Assembly (NCBI RefSeq): GCF_009380215.1
Contig: NZ_WHUG01000004.1
Coordinates: 310,001-374,000, forward strand
Direction of reading: 5' to 3'
Length of the DNA stretch: 64,000 bases
Source: Rugamonas aquatica
GTDB taxonomy: Bacteria > Pseudomonadota > Gammaproteobacteria > Burkholderiales > Burkholderiaceae_D
Shown: positions 15,367 to 24,712 of the stretch, one piece after another
How positions within the stretch are numbered: position 1 is the stretch's first letter
Layout of the letters: each line of letters begins with the position of its first letter
Position numbers and translations under genes: made by a program
The notes under the pieces: generated by a model
What the model saw: the letters and a program-made list of their open reading frames with translations, nothing else
Told to the model about the DNA's origin: nothing
Databases searched by the model: none

Positions 15367-17046
15367 ATGGAGTGGTCAACAGCCTGCGTCGACTGGGCCG
15401 ACAGGCTTGTGGCAGGCGCGTCGATTATCCCGCCGCCGATCTTTCCGCCCCAGGCCGAGCAGGCACTGGCGATCTTCAAGGAACTTCGAGTGGTCGATCT
15501 GCCCGGCAAGCCGACTTTCGGCGAGTGTAGCGAGCAGTGGGTGTTCGACTTCGTAGCCGTCATCTTTGGCGCCTATGACGCGGACACTGGTCAGCAACTG
15601 ATCCGCGAGTATTTCCTGTTGATCAGCAAGAAGAATACGAAATCGACGATCGCCGCCGGCATCATGTTGACGGCGCTGATCCTTTGTTGGCGGGAGGAGG
15701 AGGAGCACCTCATCCTAGCGCCGACGAAGGAGGTCGCGGACAACAGCTTCAAGCCGGCCGCCGGCATGATCCGCGCCGACGATGAGCTGTCGGCCCTGTT
15801 TCATATTCAAGAGCATGTACGCACGATCACGCATCGCGTCAACCGGGCATCGCTCAAGGTCGTGGCGGCCGACACCGACACGGTGTCGGGCAAGAAGTCG
15901 GGCCGCATCCTGATCGATGAACACTGGCTGTTCGGTAAGCGTGCCAACGCCGACGCGATGTTCATGGAAGCCACTGGCGGCCAAGTGTCGCGGGACGAGG
16001 GGTGGGTCATTTACCTGACCACCCAGAGTCAGGAGCCACCGGCCGGAGTATTCAAGGAAAAGTTGCAGTACTACCGCGACGTTCGGGACGGCAAGATAGT
16101 CGACCGCAAGTCGCTGGGCGTGATCTATGAATTTCCGGACGAGATGGTCAAGGCCAAGGGCTACCTTGATCCCGCCAACTTCTACATCACGAATCCGAAC
16201 ATCGGTCGTTCCGTCAGCGCGGTATGGCTGGAGGATCAACTGCGCAAGCAGCTGCACAAGACGGACGGATCGCTGCAGACGTTCCTGGCGAAGCACCTGA
16301 ACGTCGAGATCGGTCTGAACCTGCGCACCGACCGGTGGCCGGGTGCCGATTTCTGGGAGGCGCAGGGCATCGAGGCGCTGACGCTGGACCAGTTGTTGCG
16401 TCGGAGCGAAGTTGCGGTGGTCGGCATCGACGGCGGCGGCCTGGACGACTTGCTTGGCCTGGCGGTGATCGGGCGCGAGCGAAAGACGCGCCGCTGGCTG
16501 CTTTGGATACACGCCTGGGCGCACAAAATCGTGCTGGAGCGTCGGATGGAGATCGCGCCGGCACTGCGGGACTTCGCCGCCGATGGCGACCTGACCATTG
16601 TGGAGCAGCCCGGACAGGACGTCATCGAGGTGGCGGACATCATCTGCCGCGTGCGTGACGCGCGCCTACTGCCGGACGAGAAATCGATCGGTGTGGATCC
16701 GGCCGGCATCGGCGATGTGGTCGACGAGCTGACCGACCCAGACGTCTCGCGTGGCTTCACGATGGAGCAGATCATTGGGGTATCCCAGGGATGGCGGTTG
16801 AGCGGCGCCATCAAGACAACCGAGCGCAAGATCGCCGGAAAGGAAATGGTCCACGGTGGTTCCCGATTGATGGCTTGGTGCGTCGGCAACGCGAAGGTCG
16901 TCCCGTCCGGCAACGCCACGCTGATCACCAAACAGATCTCCGGCACCGCGAAGATCGACCCGCTGATGGCCGTGTTCAACGCGGTGTCGCTGATGTCGCT
17001 CAATCCCGAAAGTAACGCAATCGACCAAGGCTTCGTCTCCCTCTGA
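15367..17046 (+). CDS. terL: Terminase large subunit
   Basis: 559 residues. The ATPase part has a Walker A-like ISKKNTKST (about 82-90) and a Walker B GRILIDEHW (about 180-188). The C-terminal RNase H-like nuclease starts with VVGIDGGGLDDLLGLAV (about 355-371), giving the first catalytic Asp, with EQPGQDVIEVAD further on. It pumps DNA into the prohead and cuts the concatemer. Followed with a one-base overlap (TGATG) by the portal gene. Confidence 0.9.
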   Translation: MEWSTACVDWADRLVAGASIIPPPIFPPQAEQALAIFKELRVVDLPGKPTFGECSEQWVFDFVAVIFGAYDADTGQQLIREYFLLISKKNTKSTIAAGIMLTALILCWREEEEHLILAPTKEVADNSFKPAAGMIRADDELSALFHIQEHVRTITHRVNRASLKVVAADTDTVSGKKSGRILIDEHWLFGKRANADAMFMEATGGQVSRDEGWVIYLTTQSQEPPAGVFKEKLQYYRDVRDGKIVDRKSLGVIYEFPDEMVKAKGYLDPANFYITNPNIGRSVSAVWLEDQLRKQLHKTDGSLQTFLAKHLNVEIGLNLRTDRWPGADFWEAQGIEALTLDQLLRRSEVAVVGIDGGGLDDLLGLAVIGRERKTRRWLLWIHAWAHKIVLERRMEIAPALRDFAADGDLTIVEQPGQDVIEVADIICRVRDARLLPDEKSIGVDPAGIGDVVDELTDPDVSRGFTMEQIIGVSQGWRLSGAIKTTERKIAGKEMVHGGSRLMAWCVGNAKVVPSGNATLITKQISGTAKIDPLMAVFNAVSLMSLNPESNAIDQGFVSL

Positions 17047-18317
17047 TGATCAATCCATTAAAACTGCTGGCCACCTTGCTCGGGGGCGGCCAAGTCGCAC
17101 CCGTCGAGAACAGCACGACGGTGATCTCGTCCAGTGATCCGCAGGTCATCGCACACCTGGGCGGCTCCAGCGCTTCGTCCGGCTACGCCGTCACGCCGGA
17201 TAGCGCGATGCGCGTGTCGGCGGTCTACGCATCCGTGCGGCTGCTGGCCGGTGCGCTGGCGTCGATCCCGGTCGCGCTATACCGAGAAAAGGACGGTGTG
17301 CGCGAATCCATCAGTCCGGAACTGTGGTGGCTGTTGAACGAGGAGCCGGCGCCAAGCTGGACAGCGGCCTCGATGTGGGAATGGGTGATGTTGTCGATCT
17401 GCCTGCGCGGCGACGGCTATGTCGAGATCCGACGCGCCGGCCCGGCCGTGAAGACGCTGCGTCCGCTACATCCGGACCGGGTGGCCGCGCGCAAGGTGGG
17501 CGACTACCTGCTGTACACGGTATGCGAAGAAGACGGCACCCTCCGCGCGGTTCACCAGGACGACATGCTGCACTTCGCCGGCTTCGGTTTCAACGGCGTG
17601 CGCAGCATGTCGGTGATCCAGTGGGCTGCCTTCCAGTCCATCGGTGTCGCGCTGGCCGCCGACACGTTTGCAGGCAGCTTCTTTGCCAACGGGGCCGCGC
17701 CTAAGCACGTTATCAAGACCGCCGGCCGCATGGATGAGGAGCAGGTGGAACTGCTGCGCGGCGAGTACAAGAAAAAATACGCCGGCGCAAACAACGCCGG
17801 CACGCCGATGGTGCTGACGCAGGGCCTCGACCTGAAGGAAATGAGCATGACCGCCGACGACGCGCAGCTGCTGGAGACGCGCAAGTGGCAGGTGATCGAC
17901 ATCGCTCGCGCATTCGGAGTGCCGCCGCACCTGATCGGCGCCCAGGAAACGACCAGCTCCTGGGGTACCGGCGTGGAACAGACCACGCTCGGCTTCATCA
18001 AGTTCGCGTTGCAGCCGCACATCAACCGCGTCCGGCAGGAGCTGAACCGCAAGCTGTTCCGCCGCGCTTCGCCGTTCGCTGAACACAAGATGGAGGCGCT
18101 GCTGTCGGGCGACTTGAAAGCCGAGGGCGAGTACATGCGGCAGTCGGTCGGTGGATCACAAGGCCCGGGCTGGATGACGATCAACGAGATCAGGAAAATC
18201 AAGAACTTGCCGCCCGTTGAAGGCGGCACCGCGCTCTATCGCCCCGAAAAGCTGGCTCAACCCGCCAATTCCCCCAATAAGGACACCAATGAAGAAAATA
18301 GCCCAGCTGCTGCGTAA
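17046..18317 (+). CDS. Portal protein (HK97-type)
   Basis: 423 residues, standard size for an HK97-family portal. Recognised by VSAVYASVRLLAGALASIPV, LNEEPAPSWTAASMWEWVM, the HFAGFGFNGVRSMSVIQWAA region and the PPHLIGAQETTSSWGTGVEQ segment. It forms the dodecameric ring at the capsid vertex through which DNA passes. The C-terminus overlaps the start of the protease gene by 29 bases. Confidence 0.92.
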   Translation: MINPLKLLATLLGGGQVAPVENSTTVISSSDPQVIAHLGGSSASSGYAVTPDSAMRVSAVYASVRLLAGALASIPVALYREKDGVRESISPELWWLLNEEPAPSWTAASMWEWVMLSICLRGDGYVEIRRAGPAVKTLRPLHPDRVAARKVGDYLLYTVCEEDGTLRAVHQDDMLHFAGFGFNGVRSMSVIQWAAFQSIGVALAADTFAGSFFANGAAPKHVIKTAGRMDEEQVELLRGEYKKKYAGANNAGTPMVLTQGLDLKEMSMTADDAQLLETRKWQVIDIARAFGVPPHLIGAQETTSSWGTGVEQTTLGFIKFALQPHINRVRQELNRKLFRRASPFAEHKMEALLSGDLKAEGEYMRQSVGGSQGPGWMTINEIRKIKNLPPVEGGTALYRPEKLAQPANSPNKDTNEENSPAAA

Positions 18318-18981
18318 CGGCGCAGGCGCCGTGCCGGCGAAGATCGTCGCCGAGGGCGAGCCGGAGGTGCTTTACCTGTACGACATCATCGACCCGTATT
18401 GGGGTGTCGGCGCGGCGCAGTTCAACAAGGCGCTGGCGGGCATGAGTGGCAAGAAGGTCACGCTGCGCGTCAATTCGCCCGGAGGCGACGTGTTCGATGG
18501 CCGCGCCATGGCTGCCGCCATCGCTCAGCACGGGGACGTGCACGCCGTCATCGAAGGCCTGGCTGCCAGCGCAGCCACCTACGTGACGGCCGCCTGCGCC
18601 TCGGTATCGATCGCCGCTGGCAGCTTCTACATGATCCACAACGCCTGGACGATGGCCTACGGGAACAAGGACGACTTGGTGAAGACGGCCGAGCTGCTGG
18701 GAAAAATCGACGAATCCATCATCGACGACTACGTCAAGAAGACAGGCAAGGCGCGCGACGAAATCATCGCCTGGATGAATGCCGAAACCTGGTTCACAGC
18801 GGACGAGGCCGTGGCCAACGGCTTCGCCGACAAGGTCAGCGACTCGGCCAAGGTTGAGAACAATTGGGATCTGAGCGCGTACAACAACGCGCCGAAGCCA
18901 CCGCCCCGCGACGACGCGGCGGACTGGGAAGCGGTCCGCCAGCGCAACGCCAATCGCCTGCGCCTCCACGAAATCGGATAA
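18289..18981 (+). CDS. Clp-type (S14) prohead protease
   Basis: 230 residues from ATG 18289 (AAGGACACC upstream). Conserved elements: RVNSPGGDVFDGRAMAAAI (about 60-78), the nucleophile Ser in GLAASAATYV (about 97), and the His in MIHNAWTMAYGNK (about 121). It is expected to mature the capsid by cutting the delta domain of the capsid protein. Lies between portal and capsid as in HK97-type modules. Confidence 0.88.
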   Translation: MKKIAQLLRNGAGAVPAKIVAEGEPEVLYLYDIIDPYWGVGAAQFNKALAGMSGKKVTLRVNSPGGDVFDGRAMAAAIAQHGDVHAVIEGLAASAATYVTAACASVSIAAGSFYMIHNAWTMAYGNKDDLVKTAELLGKIDESIIDDYVKKTGKARDEIIAWMNAETWFTADEAVANGFADKVSDSAKVENNWDLSAYNNAPKPPPRDDAADWEAVRQRNANRLRLHEIG

Positions 18982-19003
18982 CGCACTCGCGCAATCCACC
19001 TCC

Positions 19004-19026
19004 AGCCGCCCCGAGCGGCTTTTTTT
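19004..19026 (+). terminator. Hairpin with T tract before the capsid gene
   Basis: AGCCGC-CCCGA-GCGGCT followed by seven T, ending 23 bases before the capsid start. One of a series of such hairpins in front of structural genes. Confidence 0.55.
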
Positions 19027-19049
19027 ACGCCCGTAGAAAGGGAAACGCA

Positions 19050-20267
19050 ATGAAATCGATTCAAGCACTGCGCGAGGAACGTCAGCTACTCGCCAAGGAA
19101 GCCCGCAACCAGATGGAGCAGAAGGGCGACCGCGCCTGGACCAAGGACGACCAGGCGACCTTCGACGCCCGCGCCGACAAGATCGATGCGCTGGAAACCG
19201 AAATCACCGCACTGGAGCGGCTGATGAAAATCGAGATCGAAGACCACAATCGCGACGTCGAGAACTTCCGCCGCAACCCCGGCGCGCTGGCTGAGAACAA
19301 ACCGCGCGCGCTGTTCGAAAAACTGCTGCGCGAAGGCCCCCAGGCGCTGAGTCGCGACGAAATGGTGGAAATCCGCAACACCATGTCGACGACCACCCCA
19401 TCCCAGGGCGGCTATACGGTACAGACCGATGTAGCCAAGGAGCTGATCGACGCGCTGAAGGCATACGGGGGCATGCGCGGCGTCGTCTCCAGCATCACCA
19501 CCTCGCAAGGCAATCCGCTCGGCTATCCGAGTTCGGATGGCACGTCGGAAGAGGGCGAGTGGGTAGCGGAGAATGTTCAGGCGTCGTCCGCCGATCCGTC
19601 GTTCGGCACCGTTGGCCTGAACACCTTCAAGGCAAGTTCGAAGATCATCACCATCCCGATCGAGCTGCTGATGGATGCCTCCATCGACGTCATCGCGATG
19701 GTCAACAAGCGCATCCGCGATCGCCTGGGCCGCACCATGAACAAGGGCTTCACCACTGGCACCGGCACCGGCCAACCTACGGGCTATGTCACCGCCGCTG
19801 GCGTGGGCAAGGTCGGCGCCACCGGTCAGACTGTTACCGTCACGTACGACGACCTGGTCGACCTGCAGGAATCGATCGACCAGGCGTATCAGGACGCCGG
19901 TACCTGCCGATTCATGATGCACCAGCAGACCCGTAAGGTGGTCCGCAAAATGAAGGACGGCGCCGGCCGCCCGATCTGGTCGGAGTCCTACGAGGCCGGT
20001 ATCAAAACCGGAACGCCAGCCCAACTACTGGGCGCCGATGTCACCATCAACAACGACATGGCACAGCCGGCCGCCAACGCGAAGACCATCGGCTTCGGCG
20101 ACTTCAGTCGCTACATGATCCGCGACGTACTGGACATCATGCTGTATCGCTTCGATGACTCGGCCTTCGCCAGCAAAGGACAGGTTGGCTTCCTGGCGTT
20201 CTCGCGCGCTGGTGGAAATCTGCTCGACGCCAACGGCGTCAAGCTGTACCAGCATTCCGCAACCTAA
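19050..20267 (+). CDS. Major capsid protein (HK97 fold)
   Basis: 405 residues from ATG 19050 (AAAGGGAAACGC before it). The first about 100 residues are a charged coiled-coil delta/scaffold domain (IQALREERQLLAKEARNQME start). The mature part begins around the SQGGYTVQTDVAKELIDALK region and ends with FLAFSRAGGNLLDANGVKLY. Highly expressed shell protein, processed by the neighbouring S14 protease. The hairpin just upstream may give it a defined mRNA 5' end. Confidence 0.92.
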   Translation: MKSIQALREERQLLAKEARNQMEQKGDRAWTKDDQATFDARADKIDALETEITALERLMKIEIEDHNRDVENFRRNPGALAENKPRALFEKLLREGPQALSRDEMVEIRNTMSTTTPSQGGYTVQTDVAKELIDALKAYGGMRGVVSSITTSQGNPLGYPSSDGTSEEGEWVAENVQASSADPSFGTVGLNTFKASSKIITIPIELLMDASIDVIAMVNKRIRDRLGRTMNKGFTTGTGTGQPTGYVTAAGVGKVGATGQTVTVTYDDLVDLQESIDQAYQDAGTCRFMMHQQTRKVVRKMKDGAGRPIWSESYEAGIKTGTPAQLLGADVTINNDMAQPAANAKTIGFGDFSRYMIRDVLDIMLYRFDDSAFASKGQVGFLAFSRAGGNLLDANGVKLYQHSAT

Positions 20268-20318
20268 GCCAGTCAAGCAGCGGCGGGGTGTTCCCGCCGC
20301 AATTCCATCGGAGAGAAC

Positions 20319-20516
20319 ATGAGCAAGAACCAACCTAAGGCTGGTAGCGCAGCCGCGCCTGATGGCGAAGTGAAAGCCCGCGTCTTGATCGACTGCGACC
20401 TTGGTAAGTGCAATGAGGTGGTGCTGGTCGACGCGGCGCTTGCCGAGACGATGGGTGACCTGATCGACACCGACCCTGCCGCCGTCGCATACGCCGAATC
20501 CATCGCGAAAGAATAA
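20319..20516 (+). CDS. Small head-module protein
   Basis: 65 residues, acidic: KARVLIDCDLGKCNEVVLVD and a helical C-terminus ending AESIAKE. Ribosome site GGAGA. Small proteins of this kind follow the capsid gene in many HK97-type modules; decoration or assembly role not established. Confidence 0.55.
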   Translation: MSKNQPKAGSAAAPDGEVKARVLIDCDLGKCNEVVLVDAALAETMGDLIDTDPAAVAYAESIAKE

Positions 20517-20518
20517 TC

Positions 20519-22564
20519 ATGACCATCCGCCTGCTTTGTGCCTACGACAAATATCCGGCAAACGCCATTGTCACGCTGGATGCCGGAACCGAAACGGGCC
20601 TCATCACGGCAAATCTCGCCACCGCTACGCTGACCGGTGGCGTCGTCTACTTCGCTCCAGTGCCAGTGATCCGTCAAGCCAAACTTCTGTTTGGCGGCGG
20701 CTATGTGACCGTCAAGGCAAATGAGCAGGCGAACGCCCAGTTGCCCGAGGGGCAGGCACTCACTGTCACTGGCGCGGCGAACACCACCGGAGCTGTACAG
20801 CGTGTCGATGCATCCGGCGCCGTCCTGCAATCGTGGGTCATTGGCTCCGGTGCGTTGCCGCCTATCGGCCCGTTCGCCGGCTCGCAGCAGTTCCAGGTTT
20901 ACTGTTCCACAGGTAACATAAGCGCGACAGTGGGAGATGCAGTAGTGGGCACTGCGCTCGCTGCCAATGCCCCAGCAAAAGGCCTGAAAACGGTCTTCTG
21001 GGGGGATAGTGCAATGGGCAATAGCGCTTTCCAGACTAGCGTAAGCGCGATTGGTGTGTGCACGCAAACCAACGGACTGGCCACCGCACATATTGTCGCT
21101 CATGGATGCTACAAGGGCGAGCCGATCAACATCGTCAACAGCGAGGACACGTATTGGTACGGCAAGCACACGGTGTCTACAGTTATTGACGCGGACAACA
21201 TCCAATTCGCAGTTGATTCGCGGGCGATTCCGGATCTGTACAACTCGAAGACGGCTGACGGCATTGCAGTTCCTGCCATCATCCTGAGCCATCAGCACGG
21301 CAAGAACAACCCGGCGTTGCAATCCATGATGTTGGCCGGGGTAATCCCTACGGACTTCGTCAACTTGGGCGCAAATACGCAGACCGCGCTGTCGATGGCT
21401 TGGCACATCGAGCGCGATCTGGCTGACTACCCTGATTATGATCTGTGGGTGTGCGCTACCGTAGGTGCGAATGACGTGCGCGCCAATGGCGGATCCGGCA
21501 ATCTGAAAAAAGCGCTCGACAACGCCAAGGCCCGCCTGCTCCGCTTGAAGCAGGCGGGTAAGCGGGTGCTGTATCTCGGCTGGCAGCCAAATGACGCACG
21601 AGACAGCGGCAAGAGTCCACCGTGCTACCAAGCCGATGGCGTGACGGCATTCCCATCGAACACAGACACTGTGGCCAAATGCACGGCCCGTTTTCATCAG
21701 GAGATGGGGGCGTGGTGCGTTGAAAACGGTATCGAGTATTTGCCGCAATATATGGCATTGGTCGACCCCGCAAGCGCTAGTGGCTACGCCGTTACCGGAA
21801 CAACCGCCAATGATCTGCTGGCCGATGGTGTGCATTTCGGTAAGCGCGCCGCCTATAAATTCGCAAAGCAACTGGGTGCTCCATGGTTTAAATCCATCTT
21901 CCCTGGCCGGGCGCTGCCTTTGCCCGCATCACTGATGGACCGGCAGCATGACACAGCAGGGGCCGTCGTCAACCAGGCGTCGAATTACATTATCCGCAAT
22001 CCACTTTTGTTGACGGTGAGTGGAACTGCGGGGCTGGCAGCCGACTGCGCGATTGGTGTAGCCTTCGGCATGCCAGCGGTCGTGAGTTTTGCGCTGAATC
22101 CGCGCACGCTGGCTACTGACGGGGATGCCCTGGGTAATAACCAGCGAGCGGTATTCTCGACAACGGTTACCTCAAAGGATCAAGCCGGCTCCCTGACGTT
22201 CACCGTTCCGACGGCTGATATCAAACTCGGCGGGAAGATACGGGCCTGCGCCCACGTGCAGTTCAGCGGCCTCGCCAGTTTCGAAGGCTACCGTATGTAT
22301 TTGAGTATCGTCACGTCCAACTACGGGACCATTGCAGTATCGGCCACTGTGTCCGAGGGCACTAGCACGGACGTGAACAACTTCGACGACACCGAGGTGA
22401 TCAGCGAGTATCCGTTCACTCCGTGGGCTTTCATCCCGGCGGACGCAGCTATCACCAGTGCGGCCCTGGTCGTGCAGGGCTATGTGAAAGCGGCGTCAGG
22501 CGCCGGCACCGCAGGGTTCATCATCGACGTGGGGCGCCCGGGCGTCGAGAGCCGCGTGGTATGA
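20519..22564 (+). CDS. Head-fibre/SGNH hydrolase fusion
   Basis: 681 residues. Residues 1-60 (RLLCAYDKYPANAIVTLDAG and LTGGVVYFAPV) resemble small head-fibre-type proteins found at this position. An SGNH/GDSL hydrolase follows: block I FWGDSAMGNS with Ser164, block II NLGANTQ with Gly284, block III VGANDV with Asn318, and LLADGVHF with Asp436 and His439, so all four catalytic blocks are present. Beta-rich C-terminal region (about 480-681) may fold as a further display domain. Such esterases remove acyl groups from polysaccharides; here it probably acts on host capsule or envelope from the virion surface. Head attachment is inferred from gene position. Confidence 0.7.
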   Translation: MTIRLLCAYDKYPANAIVTLDAGTETGLITANLATATLTGGVVYFAPVPVIRQAKLLFGGGYVTVKANEQANAQLPEGQALTVTGAANTTGAVQRVDASGAVLQSWVIGSGALPPIGPFAGSQQFQVYCSTGNISATVGDAVVGTALAANAPAKGLKTVFWGDSAMGNSAFQTSVSAIGVCTQTNGLATAHIVAHGCYKGEPINIVNSEDTYWYGKHTVSTVIDADNIQFAVDSRAIPDLYNSKTADGIAVPAIILSHQHGKNNPALQSMMLAGVIPTDFVNLGANTQTALSMAWHIERDLADYPDYDLWVCATVGANDVRANGGSGNLKKALDNAKARLLRLKQAGKRVLYLGWQPNDARDSGKSPPCYQADGVTAFPSNTDTVAKCTARFHQEMGAWCVENGIEYLPQYMALVDPASASGYAVTGTTANDLLADGVHFGKRAAYKFAKQLGAPWFKSIFPGRALPLPASLMDRQHDTAGAVVNQASNYIIRNPLLLTVSGTAGLAADCAIGVAFGMPAVVSFALNPRTLATDGDALGNNQRAVFSTTVTSKDQAGSLTFTVPTADIKLGGKIRACAHVQFSGLASFEGYRMYLSIVTSNYGTIAVSATVSEGTSTDVNNFDDTEVISEYPFTPWAFIPADAAITSAALVVQGYVKAASGAGTAGFIIDVGRPGVESRVV

Positions 22565-22815
22565 AGTGCTTTGCACTAGTCTTGTCAGTACTGGTTTCGG
22601 TAGCTAACGCCGATCCGCTTACAGACATGTCCATTCAGCGCGACGTTGTCGCCTACCACTTGGCGCAAGGCGAGAGTCGCGCCGAAGTCTGCGCGGTCGT
22701 CGGGCGTTGCTTCGACCTGCACTGCATCGACACCGGTACCGAGTTCGTATTGACGCGTGGCCGCGGCGCCGGAATCACCTACCTGGTGACGATTAGCGCA
22801 AAGGAAACGCAATGA
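22561..22815 (+). CDS. Small secreted protein
   Basis: 84 residues. A signal peptide (CFALVLSVLVSVANADP, cleavage likely after ANA) is followed by a short domain with three cysteines in AEVCAVVGRCFDLHCID. Its ATG overlaps the SGNH gene stop. A secreted factor inside a head module is unusual; possibly carried as cargo with the hydrolase gene. No family recognised. Confidence 0.55.
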   Translation: MKCFALVLSVLVSVANADPLTDMSIQRDVVAYHLAQGESRAEVCAVVGRCFDLHCIDTGTEFVLTRGRGAGITYLVTISAKETQ

Positions 22816-22892
22816 CCCTGATCGTTGAAAACGGCGCCGGCCTGGCGAATTCGGAGATCTGCATCTCGGTGACTGAAAGGAATGCTACATGA
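22812..22892 (+). pseudogene. 26-codon remnant of a head-completion gene
   Basis: Reads TLIVENGAGLANSEICISVT and then stops after ERNAT. The beginning resembles the N-terminus of a common phage head-tail joining protein that normally runs for 150 or more residues. It is coupled by ATGA overlaps to genes on both sides, so translation may continue as a leader for the connector gene. Truncation is inferred from remembered family resemblance. Confidence 0.4.
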
Positions 22893-23494
22893 CCAAGCTC
22901 CGCACCGTAGCGCCTACTGTACTAGCTGTGACTCTGGTCGATGCTAAGCTGGCACTGCGCATTGATGGCGATGACATGGACGCACTGGTGACCATATGGA
23001 CCAAGGGCATCATCGGCGCGCTGGAGCATGAGGTTGGCCAGTGCATGATGGAGCAGACGTGGGAGGTCCGTCTTCCTTGCTTCCCCGGTGTGCCATGCTG
23101 GGAGATCGGGAGGGCGGCACCGCGCCAAGTATCCGCTGAGATCAGCTTACCCCATCCAGTACTAAGCGTCACCTCCGTCAGCTACATTGACCAGGACGGC
23201 AACACACAGCTGTTGGCGCCATCTGCGTACCGGATCAACCGCACGCGATACACCAGCACGCTGTCGCCAGCACGTCATGCCACCTGGCCAGCGACGGCTG
23301 AGGATTGCGCAGCCGTTGTCGTGGTGCTGCAATGCGGCTACGGTGACAGCCCGTCAAAGACACCGGAGGAAGCGCAGCTATACATTTTGGCAAAGCTCGC
23401 AGAGCAGTTTGATCCGGCCTCGCGTATGGAGCGCGACACAGTGCAGTCGGCATTCGTCGACGGGCTGCTGGACCGTTGCAGGAGTTACGCATGA
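22889..23494 (+). CDS. Head-tail connector (gp6-like)
   Basis: 201 residues. LVDAKLALRIDGDDMDALVT and EHEVGQCMMEQTWEVRL, then PVLSVTSVSYIDQDGNTQLL, are typical of the HK97 gp6-like/phiE125 gp8 adaptor family. It would form the ring beneath the portal. Stop overlaps the next start by four bases. Confidence 0.8.
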   Translation: MTKLRTVAPTVLAVTLVDAKLALRIDGDDMDALVTIWTKGIIGALEHEVGQCMMEQTWEVRLPCFPGVPCWEIGRAAPRQVSAEISLPHPVLSVTSVSYIDQDGNTQLLAPSAYRINRTRYTSTLSPARHATWPATAEDCAAVVVVLQCGYGDSPSKTPEEAQLYILAKLAEQFDPASRMERDTVQSAFVDGLLDRCRSYA

Positions 23495-23826
23495 GTCTGG
23501 CCGCGCTGCTCGACAAACGCATCACGCTGCAGGTTCTGGGGCTGGAGCAGGACGAGGCTGGCCAGCCCGGCGCCGAGGGCTGGAAGAACGTCGTGATCGA
23601 AGGTGATGGCAAGGTGTGGGCCGGCATCAGAGACCTGAGCGGCCGTGAGCTGATCGCCGCAGGCGCCGAGGAGAGCGTTGTTCAGACCATCATCACCATC
23701 CGCCACCGCGCGGGGATCGCCGCAACGATGCGCGCCTTGCACGGCGCCCACATATACAACATAGAGGCGGTGCTGGGGCAGGATGGCCGTAGGCTGCAGC
23801 TGATGTGTTCGAAGGTGCTGGCGTGA
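23491..23826 (+). CDS. Head closure / stopper protein
   Basis: 111 residues. LLDKRITLQVLGLEQDEAGQPG then KVWAGIRDLSGRELIAAGAE belong to the phage head-tail adaptor (SPP1 gp16-type) family, a small beta barrel that closes the head. Position between connector and gp10-like gene supports it. Confidence 0.78.
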   Translation: MSLAALLDKRITLQVLGLEQDEAGQPGAEGWKNVVIEGDGKVWAGIRDLSGRELIAAGAEESVVQTIITIRHRAGIAATMRALHGAHIYNIEAVLGQDGRRLQLMCSKVLA

Positions 23827-24284
23827 CGTTCAGGGTTGATACCAGTCCGCTGGCGGAACTGAGCGCAAAGCTGCGCCTGCTGGGGCAGGTGATTAAGGAA
23901 GAGGTTGCGCTGGACGGCGCTGCCGCCATGGCGAAGGTCATGTACGACGAGGTGCGGCTGCATGTCAGCGTCTCAGGCAAACCACACAAATTTTACGGCC
24001 GCGATTCTGTTCGGACCGGGGTGACATATACCTTTCAGCCGGGGAACCTGCGGGACGCCATCTATCGAGTGTTTTCGCGAGACCAGTCCAGTGATACCAG
24101 AAAGACCTATCAAGTGAGCTGGAACCACCGCAAGGCGCCTTACGGATTCATGGTCGAGTACGGGACCGCGCACGCCGCCGCCCAGCCGTTCATGCGCCCA
24201 TCGCTGGCGCGCATCCCCGACGCCATCGCCGCAGGTAAGGCGCGTATGGGTGTTCGAATCTCCGCTGTCATGGGGGGTATATGA
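23823..24284 (+). CDS. Neck protein (HK97 gp10-like)
   Basis: 153 residues from a GTG that overlaps the previous stop (GTGA); a GTG at 23805 is an alternative. Helical N-terminus (LAELSAKLRLLGQVIKEEVA) and the YGFMVEYGTAHAAAQPFMRP C-terminal segment are typical of gp10-like neck proteins. Acts in head-tail joining. Confidence 0.78.
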   Translation: MTFRVDTSPLAELSAKLRLLGQVIKEEVALDGAAAMAKVMYDEVRLHVSVSGKPHKFYGRDSVRTGVTYTFQPGNLRDAIYRVFSRDQSSDTRKTYQVSWNHRKAPYGFMVEYGTAHAAAQPFMRPSLARIPDAIAAGKARMGVRISAVMGGI

Positions 24285-24631
24285 GCCTGGAGGGACTGAT
24301 CGCCACCGCGTTGCGACCAGTCGCCGGCAGCCGCGTCTATCCGGACTTGGCGCCAGCGGACGCGCAGCGGCCCTACATCACATACCAGGTGGTCGGCGGC
24401 AGCGCCGTCAACTATGTCGAGGCCTCCGTGCCGGACATTCAGAACGCCCGCGTGCAGATCAGCGTCTGGGCTGACACCCGCCTGGCCGCTTCCGATGTCG
24501 GCAAGCAGGCCGAAGATGCACTCAGGCTGTGCCTTCCGCTGCGAACGACCGTCCTCACTGCAAGACGCTCACTGTACGACCCGACCGAGCAGCTTCGCGG
24601 CTGCATGCAGGACTTCGATTTCTGGTACTGA
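24281..24631 (+). CDS. Tail completion protein (DUF3168)
   Basis: 116 residues. ALRPVAGSRVYPDLAPADAQ followed by PYITYQVVGGSAVNYVE and a C-terminal DFDFWY match DUF3168 tail terminator proteins, which cap the tail tube and join it to the head. Follows the gp10-like gene with a four-base overlap. Confidence 0.82.
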   Translation: MSLEGLIATALRPVAGSRVYPDLAPADAQRPYITYQVVGGSAVNYVEASVPDIQNARVQISVWADTRLAASDVGKQAEDALRLCLPLRTTVLTARRSLYDPTEQLRGCMQDFDFWY

Positions 24632-24667
24632 GCAACACAACCTAGCCCTTCATGGGCATTCACCGCA

Positions 24668-24690
24668 GGCCGCCAAGAGCGGCCTTTTTT
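24668..24690 (+). terminator. Hairpin with T tract before the tail tube gene
   Basis: GGCCGC-CAAGA-GCGGCC followed by six T, ending 22 bases before the tube gene start. Confidence 0.55.
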
Positions 24691-24712
24691 ACGTCCATCG
24701 AAAGGAAACACC

